Assembly (NCBI RefSeq): GCF_036781485.1
Contig: NZ_DAIQAX010000014.1
Coordinates: 1-34,460 of the forward strand
Length of the DNA stretch: 34,460 nucleotides
Direction: 5' to 3'
From: Thermocrinis sp.
GTDB taxonomy: Bacteria; Aquificota; Aquificia; Aquificales; Aquificaceae
In this document: positions 23,657 to 32,017 of the stretch, piece after piece
Layout of the letters: each line of letters starts with the position of its first letter
Position numbering within the stretch: the stretch's first letter is position 1
Program-made: the position numbers and the translations under genes
The notes under the pieces: model-generated
What the model was told of the DNA's origin: nothing
The model's input: only the letters and a program-made list of their open reading frames with translations
Databases searched by the model: none

Positions 23657-26243
23657 ATTTCTTCAAAAAATTTTTCTCTCCAGGAAAGGCTAAGTCTAAC
23701 CTCACAGGGCCTATAGGCGTTCTCACACCCGTTCCAAGGCCAAAGCTATGCTTTATATCAACTGGAATAGTATGGGAAGAGCTCACTCCTCCCACATCAT
23801 AGAACGGGACCGCCACAAAGGGACCCTTTAAGGGTAATTCCAATTCAAGCCTACCAAAGACGAAGGATTTACCACCGTTTGGTTGCCCTATTTCCTCAAA
23901 GGAGTATCCTCTCAAATCCCTAAAACCGCCAAGAAAATATCTATCAAATATAGGCACCTGACCCTGGGCTGTGCCACCTGAAACCTTAAAGCTCAAGTTT
24001 AAATTTGATCTTATTGGTATAAGGTAGAAGGTAGAGAGTTCAAGCTTGGTGTAGCTAAGATCTCCGTACGCTTTTAAAAAACTCAAGTTATTATAGTGGA
24101 TACGCTTAGGACTAAAAACGTCATCCTTGTACTCCCTTAGTAAAAAGAACCCGTATTTGTTAGTTGTGACACTTGTTCCTAAGAATTGGTTGTTTGCAAC
24201 AGAAAAAATGGGACCAATGGAGGTCCACCTGGTTATCCTGTATCCTACGCTCAAGATGAAACCCTCTGCATTTAAGTTATAAGACTTGTGTTCCTGATAG
24301 TCTTTGAAAATGCTACTTTTAAACCAAAGTCTTCTCGTAAAGAGAAAGGGGTCTTCAAGAGTAAAACCATAGGTTTCTCTTTTTTCCGTGAGTTTGTAAT
24401 CGGCGGTAGCTTTTAGACCAATTCCGAACAGATTTTTAAGACCGGCGGATAACTCCAGGACTAACCCCCCCTGCGTGTTGTATCCAAGCTCAAAGCTGTA
24501 AAATCCCCTTTTGTCCTCCTGAAGTCTAATCAGTCTATGAACTTGCTTTCTATCCTTGTCTAAAAAGGTATCTATCCTAACTCCGACAAAGGAATTGCTC
24601 GTTATAAAGTTATACAAGGTTTCATCTAAAGCTCCTTCTGTATAAAAATCCTCCTTAACTGTCATGTAGGATAACTCCCTTCTGTTGGTTATGTTTGCAC
24701 CGTAGTATAAATCCAAGCCTGATCTATACCTGGGACCTTTAATAACCTCGTAAGTATATGAGTAAAAGGTGTTATCTTCATCCTCTTCCACGCGAACATC
24801 TGCATAAAAGGTCCATTCCATATAGCCTTTGCTTTCAAGATACCTACTGAGTTTCGTGTTTAGCCGTTCTATTACAGAAGAATCGTAGACAGCCGGAAGT
24901 TTTCTGTTTACTTCCTGGAAGATTTTGCTTATTTGTTTATCCTCACCAATGTAGGAAATTTGCTTTAATATTTGCTTTTTCCCTTTAACTATTTCAAAGG
25001 AAACACTAATAAGTCCTCTTTCTTTATCTAAATCCCTTTTAATATAGCCCTCTGCAAGACTATAGCCCTGTCCCTTCAGTTCTGTTAGCATATCTTCAAG
25101 GCGTTTTTTCAAAAATTCTTCATCATAATCTGTATATATACCATCTATAAATGCCAGATATCTTCTGTTTTCCTTTATGTAAAAGAATAATTTTTCCCCT
25201 TCAAGATTATAACTAATTTCCACATCGAGAAAGCCTTTTGAGTGGTATGCTTTTCTGATTCTATCCCTAGCATCCTCCAAAGAAAGTAAATCCACTCCTA
25301 CCTGTCGCAAGTTGGATATTTTTAAAAGCTCTTCGTAGCTGAAAAATTGGTTTCCTTCAAAAAAGATTTCATACTTTCTCCCCTCAAACACAAAAAACAC
25401 AGGGTAAGCAAGTTTACCCTTACCTGCAATAGCTTTTAACGTGCTTATAGGATGGCTAAAAAAGTTTTTAAAACCTTCCGCCAATGATCCTACCAGTTTT
25501 AGTGGGCGCGTTTTGATTTTTGGATCAGTGGGCATAAGGACGTTTAAAAAAGGCTTATCCATACTAACCTTTTGCAAGCCTTCGTAGTATACATAACTGT
25601 CCCAGAAGCCCAAATCTAAGTACAATTCCTGCAAATCAAAGATCTTTTTGGAAAGCTCCTCTTCCTTGGCTACCTTGCCTTTTATTAACCCCAGCTTTTC
25701 ATCTAGGAAATCAGTATCCAAACTTGAACCCTTGTATATCCCACCTCCAAGGAAAAATACATCACCCTCCTTTATGTTTATATCAATCTTGGCAAAACCG
25801 AATTCATCAATTGCAAGCGTGACCTTCGCCTGCATCTCAAAGAATCCTCTTTCTCTGTAGAGTTCCCTTAGTTTGTTTTCTATAGATTGTGCATCAGTTT
25901 CCTTTAACGCTGTACCTTCATGAAGGGTTAAGTAGTTTAGTATCTCTTCTTTCCAGATTGCCATGTTCCCTCTTATTTTTACTTCTTTCAGTATTGGATA
26001 CCTCTCCACCTTTATTATTACATCTCCATCCTTCTCCTCCACGCTTACATCCTTCACCTCATCCAAGCTTTTTAGAATTTCTACGATTATGGAATAGTTT
26101 TCTTCATTCAAAAAATCTTCTAAATTGTTTTTGGGTAGGGGATAATTAGAGATTAGTTGTACTTTAGAAAGAGAAAGAGAAGGAAAGAGTAAGAGAAAGA
26201 ACAAAAGAGATAGAACTGCTGGGAAATTCCCAGACAAACCCAC
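23622..26243 (-). CDS. Omp85-family outer-membrane protein (BamA/TamA type)
   Basis: An outer-membrane assembly protein of 873 residues. The N-terminus has a signal peptide (hydrophobic run at about 5-25). It is followed by roughly five POTRA-like alpha/beta repeats over residues 30-530, then a C-terminal 16-strand barrel. The barrel holds the family's FDRYFLGGFRDLRGY motif, which contains the conserved RG-aromatic loop element, and ends SIGYVY with a terminal aromatic. A segment of about 70 residues between POTRA repeats (around 250-310) seems additional. Length suits BamA, but the divergent POTRAs do not exclude a TamA-like role. Start is a GTG with GGAGG 9 bases upstream. It is monocistronic with a leader of about 60 bases. 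Confidence 0.9.
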   Translation of the reverse strand: MGLSGNFPAVLSLLFFLLLFPSLSLSKVQLISNYPLPKNNLEDFLNEENYSIIVEILKSLDEVKDVSVEEKDGDVIIKVERYPILKEVKIRGNMAIWKEEILNYLTLHEGTALKETDAQSIENKLRELYRERGFFEMQAKVTLAIDEFGFAKIDINIKEGDVFFLGGGIYKGSSLDTDFLDEKLGLIKGKVAKEEELSKKIFDLQELYLDLGFWDSYVYYEGLQKVSMDKPFLNVLMPTDPKIKTRPLKLVGSLAEGFKNFFSHPISTLKAIAGKGKLAYPVFFVFEGRKYEIFFEGNQFFSYEELLKISNLRQVGVDLLSLEDARDRIRKAYHSKGFLDVEISYNLEGEKLFFYIKENRRYLAFIDGIYTDYDEEFLKKRLEDMLTELKGQGYSLAEGYIKRDLDKERGLISVSFEIVKGKKQILKQISYIGEDKQISKIFQEVNRKLPAVYDSSVIERLNTKLSRYLESKGYMEWTFYADVRVEEDEDNTFYSYTYEVIKGPRYRSGLDLYYGANITNRRELSYMTVKEDFYTEGALDETLYNFITSNSFVGVRIDTFLDKDRKQVHRLIRLQEDKRGFYSFELGYNTQGGLVLELSAGLKNLFGIGLKATADYKLTEKRETYGFTLEDPFLFTRRLWFKSSIFKDYQEHKSYNLNAEGFILSVGYRITRWTSIGPIFSVANNQFLGTSVTTNKYGFFLLREYKDDVFSPKRIHYNNLSFLKAYGDLSYTKLELSTFYLIPIRSNLNLSFKVSGGTAQGQVPIFDRYFLGGFRDLRGYSFEEIGQPNGGKSFVFGRLELELPLKGPFVAVPFYDVGGVSSSHTIPVDIKHSFGLGTGVRTPIGPVRLDLAFPGEKNFLKKFKLYLSIGYVY

Positions 26244-26283
26244 TACCTAGTTCCTCCCCCAGGTAGGGCTATTTTTAGCGCTC

Positions 26284-26316
26284 TAATCTTAGGTATAAGA
26301 GGCATTGCTAAGATTA
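26284..26316. repeat. 9-base inverted repeat in the Omp85 leader/promoter
   Basis: TAATCTTAG (26284-26292) and CTAAGATTA (26308-26316) are perfect inverted arms around a 15-base loop. The right arm overlaps the minus-strand -10 of the Omp85 gene. Depending on the true start it is an operator at the promoter or a stem-loop at the very 5' end of the leader. Confidence 0.55.
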
Positions 26317-26318
26317 TA
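26313..26318 (-). promoter_or_regulatory. Probable -10 (TATAAT) of the Omp85 gene
   Basis: A perfect TATAAT on the minus strand, 69 bases before the GTG start. A transcript starting near 26306 would have a leader of about 63 bases ending in a good GGAGG ribosome site. No clear -35 was found at the standard spacing. Confidence 0.45.
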
Positions 26319-26407
26319 AATTAGTCCTTTCAAACCCAGAAAATGTGAGTGCGTTCCTTTCTTTAGTTCTCCCCACTGCTTTATTTTTGAAATAGCCCCA
26401 ATTTTTC

Positions 26408-26436
26408 TTGACAATTGCAAATCATTTGCATATAAT
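26408..26436 (+). promoter_or_regulatory. Consensus sigma70 promoter with 7-1-7 palindromic operator in the spacer
   Basis: TTGACA (26408-26413) and TATAAT (26431-26436) are separated by exactly 17 bases: a perfect housekeeping promoter. The spacer contains a perfect palindrome TGCAAAT-C-ATTTGCA (26416-26430) that would block polymerase if bound. Its 7-1-7 form and its agreement with TGATAATnATTATCA at 11 of 15 positions suggest a Fur-superfamily regulator (Fur, PerR or Zur). Transcription from about 26443 would place GGAGG (26452-26456) properly ahead of the ATG at 26465. The remainder of the 221-base gap 26244-26464 holds only the Omp85 promoter and leader. Confidence 0.75.
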
Positions 26437-26464
26437 AGTATTTATAAAACTGGAGGTTAGAAAA

Positions 26465-27748
26465 ATGGAATTGGCTATTGGTGGAACAAAAGACTTTGAC
26501 TTTAACATCAAGGATCCAAAGTTTTTGGACGAAGAGGCTCTCTGGGAAGAGGCAAAGAGAGTTTACTCAAAGTGTAAAGACTGTAGGATGTGCGTGACTT
26601 ACTGCCCTTCTTTTCCAGCTCTCTTTGATGCGGTGGATAGGCACGAAGATGACATAAGTAAGCTTAGCAAAGAGGAGTTAGCTCTTCCTTTGGAACTTTG
26701 TTTTCATTGTAAGCAATGTTATTTCAAGTGCCCATACACTCCACCACACGAATGGAGAATAGACTTTCCGCACCTTTCTCTAAGATACAAGGTTTGGAAG
26801 TTTAAAAACAAAGGTGCTAAGCTCACAGACAGGTTTATGGTTAATACAGACTTAGTTGGCAAACTATCCGTCCCCTTTGCGCCCATAGTTAATACGATTA
26901 ACAACATAAAGCCTGTTAGGGTAATCTTAGAAAACTTCATGGGTATAGATAGAAGAGCAAAGCTTCCACCCATAAACTCCCAAACCTTGGCAAGCTGGTA
27001 TAAAAAGAACAGAAATCCTGTGAAGGGGGAAAATGGCAAGGTAGTAGTCTTTCCCACCTGTCTTTTTAACTACAACTACTTGGAAAAGGGTATAGCTCTC
27101 CTAAGGGTGCTTGAAAAAAACGACCTTTGGGTTGAAATCCCAGAAGTTCAATGCTGTGGCATACCTTTCTTTGATGTGGGAGACATAGATGCATCCATTG
27201 CCAAAGCAAAGCACAACGTCCAAATTCTAAAACCATACGTAGATGCTGGGTATGACATTATCGTGCCAGTTCCCACCTGCGCCTTGCAGATAAAGTATGA
27301 GTATCCCTTGCTCCTGCCAGACGATCCAGAGGCAAAAAGGGTTGCTGAAAAGATCTTTGACGTGCACGAATACCTGTGGAAGCTTAACGAAAAGGGCAAA
27401 TTTAACAGAGATTTCAAGGTTTCCATGGGAAGCATCGCATACCATATCCCCTGTCATCTAAAATCCCTCAACGTAGGATACAGAGCTGTAGCATTGATGA
27501 GGCTTATACCCAACACTAAGGTAAAGCTCATTGAGAGATGCTCTGGACACGACGGAACCTTTGGTGTAAAGAAACAAACCTTTGATATGGCCTACAAGGT
27601 AGGCTCTAAGCTGTTTGAGGACATAAAAAGCTCAGGAGCAGACATTGTGGTATCAGATTGCCCACTGGCAAGCAACCAGATTGAGTTAGGAACAGGGAAA
27701 AAACCTCTCCATCCTATAGAGGTGCTTTATAGGGCTTACGGATTATAA
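26465..27748 (+). CDS. Fe-S oxidoreductase with ferredoxin and CCG domains (HdrC-HdrB/GlpC-like)
   Basis: A 427-residue electron-transfer protein. Two [4Fe-4S] ferredoxin motifs lie at C37-x2-C40-x2-C43-x3-C47 and C79-x2-C82-x2-C85-x3-C89. These are followed by two CCG-type domains: C199...C230-C231-G232...C272, and C330-H331...C359-S-G...C399, where the second CCG has lost one Cys. This is the layout of heterodisulfide reductase C-B and of GlpC/GlcF proteins. No membrane helix is seen. Related proteins often neighbour rubrerythrin in oxidative-stress loci, though none is in this window. The promoter carries a Fur-like palindrome, so control by iron or peroxide is plausible. Start chosen for the GGAGG 8 bases upstream. 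Its physiological donor and acceptor cannot be read. Confidence 0.82.
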   Translation: MELAIGGTKDFDFNIKDPKFLDEEALWEEAKRVYSKCKDCRMCVTYCPSFPALFDAVDRHEDDISKLSKEELALPLELCFHCKQCYFKCPYTPPHEWRIDFPHLSLRYKVWKFKNKGAKLTDRFMVNTDLVGKLSVPFAPIVNTINNIKPVRVILENFMGIDRRAKLPPINSQTLASWYKKNRNPVKGENGKVVVFPTCLFNYNYLEKGIALLRVLEKNDLWVEIPEVQCCGIPFFDVGDIDASIAKAKHNVQILKPYVDAGYDIIVPVPTCALQIKYEYPLLLPDDPEAKRVAEKIFDVHEYLWKLNEKGKFNRDFKVSMGSIAYHIPCHLKSLNVGYRAVALMRLIPNTKVKLIERCSGHDGTFGVKKQTFDMAYKVGSKLFEDIKSSGADIVVSDCPLASNQIELGTGKKPLHPIEVLYRAYGL

Positions 27749-27749
27749 T
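27744..27749 (+). promoter_or_regulatory. -10 element (TATAAT) of thrS
   Basis: A perfect TATAAT overlaps the stop codon of the Fe-S gene and ends 9 bases before the thrS ATG. There is no Shine-Dalgarno in the 10-base gap, so thrS is either leaderless from this promoter or read through from upstream. The -35 is poor. Confidence 0.5.
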
Positions 27750-27758
27750 TTTTAAGCC

Positions 27759-29672
27759 ATGTTCAAAGTGGTCTTTAATGGGGTTGAGTATGAGGTAGAA
27801 CAGGGAACCACAGTAGGACGGTTTTTTGAAAAAGTAGGAGTAAAAGATGCCCTCGGTGCAAAGCTAAATGGGAAAATACTGGATTTGCAAACACCCCTAA
27901 GGGAAAGTGGGCACTTAGTCCCCATATACCAGAGGGATCCAGAAAGTCTTGAAATAATGAGGCATAGCCTTTCTCACATAATGGCGCAAGCTCTCAAGGA
28001 GATATACGGTAAAGAAGTGGTCCATCTTGGTGTAGGTCCTACCACGGAGGAGGGCTTTTACTACGACGTGGAAGTGGAAGGCATCAGAGTAAAAGAGGAG
28101 GACCTTCCAAAGATAGAGGAAAGGATGAAAGATATAGTAAAGAGGAATCTTCCTATAATCAGAAAAGAGCTTGAGAGGGAACAAGCCATAAGGCTCTTTG
28201 AAAGCTTAAAAGAATACTATAAGCTTGATATTATCAAGAGAATAGATGAACAGGATGTAATATCCGTTTATGAGCAAGGAGATTTTGTAGACCTTTGTAG
28301 AGGACCTCATGTGCCTTATACAGGGATGGTAGGAAACTTCAAGCTTACTCACATAGCAGGTGCCTACTGGCAGGGAGACCCCTCCAAGCCCATGCTTCAG
28401 AGAATATACGGCATAGCTTATTGGAGTCAAGAGGAGTTAGAAGAGAGGTTAAAGTTCTATGAAGAGGTAAAGAGAAGGGACCACAGGAAGCTTGGTGCAG
28501 AGCTTGAGCTTTTCCTGATAGACGAAGACATAGGAGGGGGATTGGTAATATGGCTTCCGAAGGGTGGTATATACAGAAAGACACTGGAAGATTTTTGGAA
28601 AGAGGAGCATTTAAAAAGAGGTTATCAGCTTATATACACCCCACATGTCGGCAAGTCCCACTTGTGGCAAACGAGCGGACACCTTGAGTATTACAGACAG
28701 AACATGTATCCACCCATGGAGATGGAGCAAGAGGAGTATTTTGTCAAACCTATGAACTGTCCCTTCCATGTGGCAGTGTACAAAAGCAAGCTAAGAAGCT
28801 ACAAGGAACTGCCCTTAAAACTGGCGGAACTTGGCACAGTATATAGATACGAACTCTCTGGAGTTTTACACGGACTTATGAGGGTTAGAGGTTTTACTCA
28901 AGATGACGCCCACATTATATGCACGCCAGAGCAGGTGGATCAGGTAATACACGAAACTTTAGAGTTTGCCATCTGGATGCTGGGAGTATTTGGCTTTGAA
29001 GACTTTAAAGTTTATATCTCCACCAGACCACCCGAAGCCATAGGTTCCCAAGAGCAGTGGGAAAAGGCAGAGAGCGCTTTAAAAAAAGCAGTGGAAAGTC
29101 TAAAATTAAACTACGAAATTGATGAAGGCGGAGGAGCTTTCTATGGTCCAAAGATAGACGTAAAGATAAAGGATGTCATAGGTAGATATTGGCAATGCTC
29201 TACCATCCAGTTTGACTTTAACCTACCAGAGCGTTTTGACATGGAGTATGTAGGTCCAGACAACAAAAGACACAGGCCTTACATGATCCACAGGGCAATC
29301 TTTGGCTCCATAGAGAGATTCACGGGCATTTTGTTGGAACACTACGCAGGTTTGTTACCCTTCTGGCTTTCCCCAGTGCAAGCTAGGATAATTCCCATAT
29401 CCTCTAAGCACATACCCTATGCAAGGGAACTCTTAGACTTTTTAAGATCTTACAAATTTAGGGTAGAGATAGACGAAAGGAACGAGAGACTTTCTGCTAA
29501 GGTCAGAGATGCGGAGCTTGCAAAAATACCATACCTGCTGATAGTAGGAGACAAAGAAGTGGAAAGCAGGATGGTCTCAGTAAGATCTAAGAAAGAGGGA
29601 GATTTAGGGCAAAAAAGCTGGGAAGAGCTTTTGGAGTTTTTCACAGACTTGGTAGAGAGCAAAGTGTGTTAA
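27759..29672 (+). CDS. thrS: Threonyl-tRNA synthetase
   Basis: Class II synthetase charging tRNA-Thr. The 637-residue protein has the complete bacterial order: TGS domain (1-60), editing domain with HxxxH (HSLSHIMAQAL) and its distal CxxxH element (DLCRGPH), catalytic core, and a C-terminal anticodon domain from about 535. The zinc ligands fall at C334, H385 and H511, the same numbers as in E. coli. Motif 2 arginine (TVYRYELSG) and motif 3 (GSIERF) are visible. It lies downstream of the Fe-S gene with a 10-base gap, probably with its own promoter. The 30 bases after it hold a good ribosome site for the next gene. Confidence 0.98.
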   Translation: MFKVVFNGVEYEVEQGTTVGRFFEKVGVKDALGAKLNGKILDLQTPLRESGHLVPIYQRDPESLEIMRHSLSHIMAQALKEIYGKEVVHLGVGPTTEEGFYYDVEVEGIRVKEEDLPKIEERMKDIVKRNLPIIRKELEREQAIRLFESLKEYYKLDIIKRIDEQDVISVYEQGDFVDLCRGPHVPYTGMVGNFKLTHIAGAYWQGDPSKPMLQRIYGIAYWSQEELEERLKFYEEVKRRDHRKLGAELELFLIDEDIGGGLVIWLPKGGIYRKTLEDFWKEEHLKRGYQLIYTPHVGKSHLWQTSGHLEYYRQNMYPPMEMEQEEYFVKPMNCPFHVAVYKSKLRSYKELPLKLAELGTVYRYELSGVLHGLMRVRGFTQDDAHIICTPEQVDQVIHETLEFAIWMLGVFGFEDFKVYISTRPPEAIGSQEQWEKAESALKKAVESLKLNYEIDEGGGAFYGPKIDVKIKDVIGRYWQCSTIQFDFNLPERFDMEYVGPDNKRHRPYMIHRAIFGSIERFTGILLEHYAGLLPFWLSPVQARIIPISSKHIPYARELLDFLRSYKFRVEIDERNERLSAKVRDAELAKIPYLLIVGDKEVESRMVSVRSKKEGDLGQKSWEELLEFFTDLVESKVC

Positions 29673-29702
29673 TATTTTCTCTAAAACTTAGAGGAGAGTG
29701 TC

Positions 29703-29951
29703 ATGGAAGAACAAACCTACGCAGTCCCCTTTGCTTTGGTAGGCTTTTTTCTAACTTCCAAGCCTGTGGAAGAAAGCATAAGAAATGACGTAACACCTGA
29801 GGAGCTTGAAAAGCTTCAGGAAATCATTCGGAGGATGCTTTTCACCGAGGGTGTTCAAGTTGCCATCTATCCCTCTGTAGTTCCACCAGACCAGGCAGAG
29901 GATGCAGTGGAAGAACTTGAAGATATGATCTTTGGAGAGGATGAGGAATGA
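29703..29951 (+). CDS. Small acidic hypothetical protein before dapB
   Basis: I do not recognise this 82-residue protein. It is soluble, with a central helix (TPEELEKLQEIIRRML) and a strongly acidic C-terminal helix ending in FGEDEE. No cysteines or metal motif are seen. GAGGAG 8 bases before the ATG supports translation, and the 4-base ATGA overlap with dapB supports coupling. The regular codon use and position between two housekeeping genes argue for a real gene. It may be a small regulatory or interaction partner; nothing in the sequence says of what. Confidence 0.7.
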   Translation: MEEQTYAVPFALVGFFLTSKPVEESIRNDVTPEELEKLQEIIRRMLFTEGVQVAIYPSVVPPDQAEDAVEELEDMIFGEDEE

Positions 29952-30748
29952 CGAAAATAATCCTCTGTGGAGCCCTTGGGAGGATGGGAAGGGCCATACT
30001 GAGGTTATCCGTTGAATACAACAACTTGGAAGTGGTTGCAGGTGTGGAGCATCCAGACTGTCTGAGAGATCAAGACCTTGGAAGGGCTATTGGGATGGAA
30101 GAGTTCAAGGGGAAGGTGCTAACCTCAAGGTTGGAAGAAGTTCTTCCTTTGGGTGATGTGGTGGTGGATTTTACAGGAAACACAACCTCTGCCTTAGCCC
30201 ATGCCAAACTTTCTGCCTACGCACGCAAGCCGGTAGTTATAGGGACCACAGGCTTTTCCCGGCAGCAGGTGGATGAGCTAAAAGAACTCTCAAACTTAGC
30301 TCCTGTCCTTCTGTCTCCAAACATGAGCTTAGGGGTAAATCTTCTGTTCAGACTTGCACAGATAGCAGTAAAAGCCCTAAAGGACAAAAACTTTGACGTG
30401 GAGATCTTAGAAATACATCACAGATTCAAAAAGGACGCTCCAAGTGGGACAGCTTTAAAACTTCTTGAAGTATCCGCCCAAGCTCTGGATAAAGATCCTT
30501 CCAAGTTGGGTAAGTTCGGAAGGGAAGGTGTAGATCCAAGAGGGGATGAAATAGGGGTCATGTCTCTGCGGGGTGGAGATGTAGTCGGAGAGCACACTCT
30601 CTACCTTATAGGCTTTGGAGAGAGGATAGAGCTTACCCATCGGGCAACCTCCAGAGACATATTCGCCAGGGGAACCTTAGAAGCTTGCCTGTGGATAAAG
30701 GACAAACCACCAGGATTTTACAGCATGCTTGACGTGCTGGGAATATAG
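29948..30748 (+). CDS. dapB: 4-hydroxy-tetrahydrodipicolinate reductase
   Basis: Reduces hydroxy-tetrahydrodipicolinate in the diaminopimelate route to lysine and peptidoglycan. The 266-residue protein has the dinucleotide motif CGALGRMGRAI (G8, G11, G14), the DFTGNTTS strand, the GTTGFS block, and the catalytic segment EIHHRFKKDAPSGTA with the proton-donating His pair and Lys plus the substrate-binding GT. Length is standard. It overlaps the small acidic gene by 4 bases and ends directly against the archease ATG (no gap). dapA is not in the window. Confidence 0.97.
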   Translation: MTKIILCGALGRMGRAILRLSVEYNNLEVVAGVEHPDCLRDQDLGRAIGMEEFKGKVLTSRLEEVLPLGDVVVDFTGNTTSALAHAKLSAYARKPVVIGTTGFSRQQVDELKELSNLAPVLLSPNMSLGVNLLFRLAQIAVKALKDKNFDVEILEIHHRFKKDAPSGTALKLLEVSAQALDKDPSKLGKFGREGVDPRGDEIGVMSLRGGDVVGEHTLYLIGFGERIELTHRATSRDIFARGTLEACLWIKDKPPGFYSMLDVLGI

Positions 30749-31165
30749 ATGAGCTTTTACGAGATTATAGAAGATGTAACTGCAGATACGGGTATAAGGG
30801 TTAGGACAAAGACTTTAGAGGAGCTCTTTTGTAAAGCCATACTTGCCACCTTTAACGAGATAACAGATATAGAAAACGTTAAACCTTCAAAAAGGGTAGA
30901 ATTAGAAGTGAGAGGAGAGCTACCTTACCTTTTAGCGGATACCATAAACCAGGCTTTGGTTCTGCACGAGAAAGAAAAGTTCGTGGTAAGCAAGTGTGAG
31001 TCAGTAAAGTTAGGGGAAGATTGGGTTAAAGTGGTGCTCTTGGGTGGAGAGTATGATCCAAAGATCCATCCGTCCAAGCTGGTAATAAAGGCAGCTACAT
31101 ACCATAGGTTAAGATTGGAAAAAGTAGGAGAGGAGTTTGTAGCAGAGGTGATATTTGACATATGA
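30749..31165 (+). CDS. Archease family protein
   Basis: Archease is the activator of the RNA ligase RtcB, needed for multiple-turnover ligation of RNA ends in tRNA splicing or repair. Family features in the 138 residues are the N-terminal TADTGIRV block with its Asp, the KTLEELFCKAILATF helix, the IHPSKLVIKAATYHRL strand, and the terminal VIFDI with the essential final Asp. The usual DHTAD sequence reads DVTAD here, and the middle segment around NQALVL is divergent. The gene starts immediately after dapB and overlaps the UbiA gene by 4 bases. No rtcB is in the window; one elsewhere would be expected if the function is conserved. Confidence 0.88.
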   Translation: MSFYEIIEDVTADTGIRVRTKTLEELFCKAILATFNEITDIENVKPSKRVELEVRGELPYLLADTINQALVLHEKEKFVVSKCESVKLGEDWVKVVLLGGEYDPKIHPSKLVIKAATYHRLRLEKVGEEFVAEVIFDI

Positions 31166-32010
31166 ACCTAAAAGCTTACGCAGAGCTTACTAAGTTTGAA
31201 CACACCATCTTTGCCTTGCCCTTTTTGCTATCTTCGGTGGTCCTTCTTGTGGATAGTTTTCCTTCTCTTTGGAAGCTCTTTTGGATACTCTTGGCTTTCC
31301 TATCCGCAAGGACCTTGGGCATGTCTTTAAACAGGCTGATAGACCTACCCATAGACAGACAAAATCCACGCACGAAGGATTGGATACACGCAAGGGGGGA
31401 AGTATCAGAAGAGAGTATAAAAAGGTTAGCTGTCTTTTCGGGAGCTGTGTTTTTACTTTCCTCTGCTATGATAAACCTATACACCCTCTTGCTGGCACCT
31501 GTGGTTTTAATTTTGCTTGTGTTTTATCCCTATGCAAAAAGAATAACTTACTACCCCCATCTTGTGCTGGGTATGGTTTATTTTCTCATACCAGTGGCGG
31601 TTGATGTGGCCATAAACGAGCAAGTATCCAAGATCGCTCTCGTGCTTGGAGTTGGGATGGGCTTTTGGGTTGCGGGGTTTGACGTTCTTTATTCCCTTCA
31701 GGATTATGAGTTTGACAAATCCTACGGTCTTAAGTCCATACCAGTCAAGTTTGGGCTCGGAAGGGCAATAAAGGTAGCCAGGGTTTTCCACATTATAACT
31801 TTTCTGTTTCTTTTTAGTTTGATCTTTTTGGTGGATTTTCTGGGTTTTATCTATGTCCTTGGTATGCTCCTTCTTGGAGCTTTTCTTTTCTACGAGCACT
31901 CCCTTGTAAAAGAGCACGACCTTTCAAAGATAAACAAGGCTTTTTTTACAGTTAATGGCTACGTGAGCATAGCATACTTTTTGACAGTTCTCTTTGATAG
32001 ATTGCTATAA
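31162..32010 (+). CDS. UbiA-family prenyltransferase (quinone biosynthesis)
   Basis: Integral membrane enzyme that attaches a polyprenyl chain to an aromatic acid. The 282-residue protein has eight to nine hydrophobic helices. The two Mg2+-diphosphate motifs are N57-RLI-D61-LPI-D65 and LQD181-YEF-D185, with the adjacent RQNPRT and KSIPVKFG sequences typical of the UbiA/MqnP subgroup. Aquificales use naphthoquinones (demethylmenaquinone or methionaquinone), so an MqnP-like prenyltransferase of the futalosine pathway is the best guess; a hydroxybenzoate substrate cannot be excluded. It overlaps archease by 4 bases, and the glyQ promoter lies in its last 30 bases. Confidence 0.88.
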   Translation: MNLKAYAELTKFEHTIFALPFLLSSVVLLVDSFPSLWKLFWILLAFLSARTLGMSLNRLIDLPIDRQNPRTKDWIHARGEVSEESIKRLAVFSGAVFLLSSAMINLYTLLLAPVVLILLVFYPYAKRITYYPHLVLGMVYFLIPVAVDVAINEQVSKIALVLGVGMGFWVAGFDVLYSLQDYEFDKSYGLKSIPVKFGLGRAIKVARVFHIITFLFLFSLIFLVDFLGFIYVLGMLLLGAFLFYEHSLVKEHDLSKINKAFFTVNGYVSIAYFLTVLFDRLL

Positions 32011-32011
32011 T
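31981..32011 (+). promoter_or_regulatory. Strong promoter of glyQ inside the end of the UbiA gene
   Basis: TTGACA (31981-31986), a 19-base spacer, and an extended -10 TGCTATAAT (hexamer 32006-32011) lie just upstream of the glyQ ATG at 32018. Only 6 bases separate the hexamer from the ATG, so transcription should begin at the start codon itself. Confidence 0.75.
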
Positions 32012-32017
32012 TTTCCT

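Noticed and set aside
26244..26464. Small RNA, riboswitch or tRNA in the longest gap
   Set aside because: Apart from two promoters, an operator-like palindrome and one inverted repeat, no cloverleaf, riboswitch core or terminator could be made out.
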